Origin: Planctomycetales bacterium
GTDB lineage: Bacteria > Planctomycetota > Planctomycetia > Isosphaerales > Isosphaeraceae
Length of the DNA: 7,426 bases
NCBI GenBank assembly: GCA_027435495.1
Contig: DAHZZC010000796.1
Location: forward strand, 1 to 7,426
Direction: 5' to 3'
Shown: positions 5,820 through 7,426 of the stretch, in pieces
Layout: each line of letters begins with the position of its first letter
Position numbering within the stretch: position 1 is the stretch's first letter
The notes under the pieces: generated by a model
What the model saw: only the letters and a program-made list of their open reading frames with translations
Database searches by the model: none
What the model was told of the DNA's origin: nothing
Made by a program: the position numbers and the translations under genes

Positions 5820-5891
5820 TGGGCCGGGTGGTGCTCGAATCCACGTCTCCACCGTTTCAGGGTAGCGCTAAACCCTCTCAGCTACCGGCCC
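5820..5891 (-). tRNA. Divergent tRNA-Phe(GAA)-like gene, possible pseudogene
   Basis: Reading from 5891 down, the sequence folds as a 72-nt cloverleaf. The acceptor is a perfect 7-bp stem, GGGCCGG/CCGGCCC. The D stem is GCTG/TAGC with one G-U pair. The anticodon stem is CTACC/GGTGG with one U-G pair, around CTGAAAC: U33, anticodon GAA (5858-5856) and A37. The T arm is GTGGA-TTCGAGC-ACCAC. U8, A14, D-loop GG, U20 (a Phe identity base in E. coli) and A73 are present. Two near-universal features are lost: A21 is U, and the G53-C61 pair closing the T loop is A-A. The variable loop is 4 nt and no CCA is encoded. It lies 37 nt upstream of the Glu-like gene, probably co-transcribed. The opposite strand gives a worse fold with no TTCRA T loop, so the minus strand is preferred. 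Confidence 0.65.
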
Positions 5892-5977
5892 GAGCGAACA
5901 GGTAAGGATCGCCGACCTGATCGAGGGTTCTCGCCCTATCGGAGGCGCGGCCGTGGCCCCGGGTTCGCACAAATCCC

Positions 5978-6505
5978 ATGGGGAGCTATCATGGAATTGT
6001 TCTCGATCCCCAACCCTGGAGTGCCTGGAGAGACGATCCGTTGGAACCCATCGCGACGACCTCGGCTGATGTCGAGCCCTCGGGCCCTGTCCTGCTCAGG
6101 GTGATTCGCCTCTTCCTGGCCGCTGCCTGGACCCTGACCATCTGCGTCCTCTGCTGGATGCCCCGGAGCGTGATGCGACACGTCGAGGAAGATTCGAGCT
6201 GGTTTCGGGTGCCGAACCGCGACAAGATCGCCCACTTCGTGCTTTTCTTTGTTTTCGCGATCCTCTGGGCCCGGGCCGTGACCTGGCGGCGAAAGGCCCT
6301 CGCCATCGGAATGACGGGGTTGGTGCTGACGATCGTCACCGAGCTGGGCCAGGAGCTTCCCGTCGTCGGTCGCGACGCGACGATTGGCGACGGCCTGACG
6401 GATGTTCTCGGACTTGTGGTCGGCCTGGGCATCGCGAGCCTGATCGAGCCGGTGCTCCGATCGGCCGAGCGTCGGATCTTCGGAGCGCGCGTGACCGGAG
6501 GATAA
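5978..6505 (+). CDS. VanZ-like family membrane protein
   Basis: A 175-residue small integral membrane protein of the VanZ-like family, named after a teicoplanin-resistance accessory protein; most chromosomal members have no proven function. After a polar N-terminus of about 37 residues, four hydrophobic segments lie near 38-60, 84-100, 107-121 and 139-158. Family-typical polar residues are present: DKIAHF (82-87) opening the second helix, ELGQELPVVGRDATIGDGLTD (122-142) between helices three and four, then a glycine-rich last helix. The ATG at 5978 is the only in-frame start before the first helix, but its upstream region shows no good Shine-Dalgarno. The stop is 3 nt before the next gene, which has a strong ribosome-binding site, so the two probably form an operon. 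Nothing nearby suggests glycopeptide resistance. Confidence 0.9.
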   Translation: MGSYHGIVLDPQPWSAWRDDPLEPIATTSADVEPSGPVLLRVIRLFLAAAWTLTICVLCWMPRSVMRHVEEDSSWFRVPNRDKIAHFVLFFVFAILWARAVTWRRKALAIGMTGLVLTIVTELGQELPVVGRDATIGDGLTDVLGLVVGLGIASLIEPVLRSAERRIFGARVTGG

Positions 6506-6508
6506 ACG

Positions 6509-7426
6509 ATGGGGCTTCGGCCGTCCGTCCGGATCGCCATGGCGACCCTGGTCGCGGCTTCGCTGGGATCGGCGTCGGCCGGGGCCGGCGATCGTCGGTC
6601 GCTCATCGAGTTCGGCTGGGACGAGCCCGACACCCGGTTTCTCCGCGAGCATCTCGCGGAGATGGAGAAGACGCCGTTCGACGGCTGCGTCTACCACGTC
6701 GACGCCCACCCGGCCGGAGCGGCGCCGGCGAGCCTGACCTGGCAGGGATGGGGCCGTCGACGGTTCTCGGCCGAGGAAGTCGCCGAGGCCCGCGCCGATC
6801 TCATCGCGGTCGCCGGATCGCCCTCTCGGTTTCGCCGCAACTTCCTGCGGTTCAACACGACGCCCGCCGACCTCGACTGGTTTGACGATTATTCGGCCGT
6901 GATCGCCAACGCCCGGCTCGCGGCGGAACTCGCCCGGTCCGGCGGCGGGCCGGGCCTTCTCCTCGACACCGAGGCGTATGAGGGCAAGCTACTCGACTAC
7001 CGGAAGCAGCGTGAGACCTCGAAGCGCCCGTGGACCGAATACGCCGCCCAGGCCCGCCGGCGAGGCCGCGAGGTCATGGCGGCGATGCAGGACGGTTACC
7101 CCGGCCTCACTGTCTTTCTCACGTTTGGATATACCTTGCCCTGGAAGCAGTCGGAACAGGGCCGCAAGCCGATGTCCGAGTGCCCCGATGGGCTCCTCGT
7201 TCCGTTCCTCGATGGCATGGTCTCCGCCGCGCGCGGGTCCACCCGGATGGTCGACGGCCATGAGCTATCGTACGGGTATCGCGACCGATCGGCGTTTGTG
7301 GAGGCCCGGCGTGCCATCACCCGAGACGCCGCCGCACTCGCCGACGATCCAGCCGCCCATGCCCGCGTGATCTCCGCCGGCTTCGGTCTCTGGCTCGATC
7401 ACGACTGGCGGAAGAACGGATGGCAC
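6509..7426 (+). CDS. Secreted protein of unknown function, 3' end beyond window
   Basis: Open for 306 codons from ATG 6509-6511 to the right edge with no stop, so the C-terminus is missing. GGAGGA (6497-6502), 6 nt upstream, fixes the start. An N-terminal signal peptide is evident (RIAMATLVAASLGSASA, cleavage near A24), so the protein is exported. The mature part opens SLIEFGWDEPDTRFLREH (31-48) and continues EMEKTPFDGCVYHVD (51-65), then FNTTPADLDWFDDY (115-128), LLLDTEAYEGKLLDY (150-164), GLTVFLTFGYTLPW (199-212) and GFGLWLDHDW (291-300). Alternating hydrophobic strands ending in acidic or aromatic residues suggest a TIM-barrel, as in glycoside hydrolase-like proteins; D153/E155 and D297/D299 are candidate catalytic residues. 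This is inference: I do not recognise a named family. It resembles planctomycete hypothetical proteins and is probably co-expressed with the VanZ-like gene. Confidence 0.88.
   Translation, partial: MGLRPSVRIAMATLVAASLGSASAGAGDRRSLIEFGWDEPDTRFLREHLAEMEKTPFDGCVYHVDAHPAGAAPASLTWQGWGRRRFSAEEVAEARADLIAVAGSPSRFRRNFLRFNTTPADLDWFDDYSAVIANARLAAELARSGGGPGLLLDTEAYEGKLLDYRKQRETSKRPWTEYAAQARRRGREVMAAMQDGYPGLTVFLTFGYTLPWKQSEQGRKPMSECPDGLLVPFLDGMVSAARGSTRMVDGHELSYGYRDRSAFVEARRAITRDAAALADDPAAHARVISAGFGLWLDHDWRKNGWH

Noticed and set aside
4437..5852. 471-codon minus-strand frame across the thioredoxin-fold gene and tRNA-like genes
   Set aside because: It is an antisense shadow of a gene with signal peptide and WCGPC motif, and it would also run through the tRNA-like genes and the terminator.
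5820..5891. Plus-strand reading of the Phe-like tRNA, with anticodon UUC
   Set aside because: On the plus strand the anticodon stem gains a C-A mismatch and there is no TTCRA T loop or D-loop GG, while the minus strand has all of these.
5892..5977. A third tRNA or a promoter upstream of the Phe-like tRNA
   Set aside because: No T-arm-like TTCRA hairpin on either strand and no -35/-10 pair at acceptable spacing.

Overview
The window is strongly GC-rich and gene-dense, and its protein families point to a planctomycete, probably of the Isosphaeraceae/Gemmataceae type. This is inferred from family resemblance; no marker gene is present. The pointers are a DUF1559-like pseudopilin core with an H-X(9-10)-DG tail on a sigma-factor partner, a signal peptidase I nearly twice the usual length, and two proteins (at both window edges) that resemble planctomycete-restricted families of unknown function.

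Left half, minus strand (read right to left): a type I signal peptidase (2386-4140); an ECF-like sigma factor (1587-2228) with its own promoter candidate; an anti-sigma-like membrane protein overlapping the sigma stop by 8 nt (626-1594); paired hairpins; then a small conserved hypothetical gene running off the left edge (1-338). The sigma factor and its overlapping partner look like a translationally coupled regulatory pair. The partner joins a short cytoplasmic N-terminal region to a DUF1559-type helix and extracytoplasmic domain whose prepilin cleavage motif has eroded.

Centre: a 371-bp divergent intergenic region (4141-4511) with outward promoter candidates and a 19-bp near-perfect palindrome. 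It separates the signal peptidase from a plus-strand exported thioredoxin-fold protein with a helical C-terminal half (4512-5648). A 13-bp perfect inverted repeat (5663-5699) lies between convergent transcription units and probably ends both.

Right half: two tandem minus-strand tRNA-like genes (5710-5782, Glu-like UUC; 5820-5891, Phe-like GAA). Both keep a cloverleaf, but each breaks several nearly universal tRNA positions; they are the most unusual element here and could be decaying or specialised tRNAs. A plus-strand pair follows: a VanZ-like membrane protein (5978-6505) and, 3 nt later behind a strong Shine-Dalgarno, a secreted protein of unknown function running off the right edge (6509-7426).

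No CRISPR array, insertion sequence, transposase or phage gene was seen. Most genes are envelope-related: export processing, extracytoplasmic thiol chemistry, a membrane-tethered sigma regulator, VanZ and secreted proteins.
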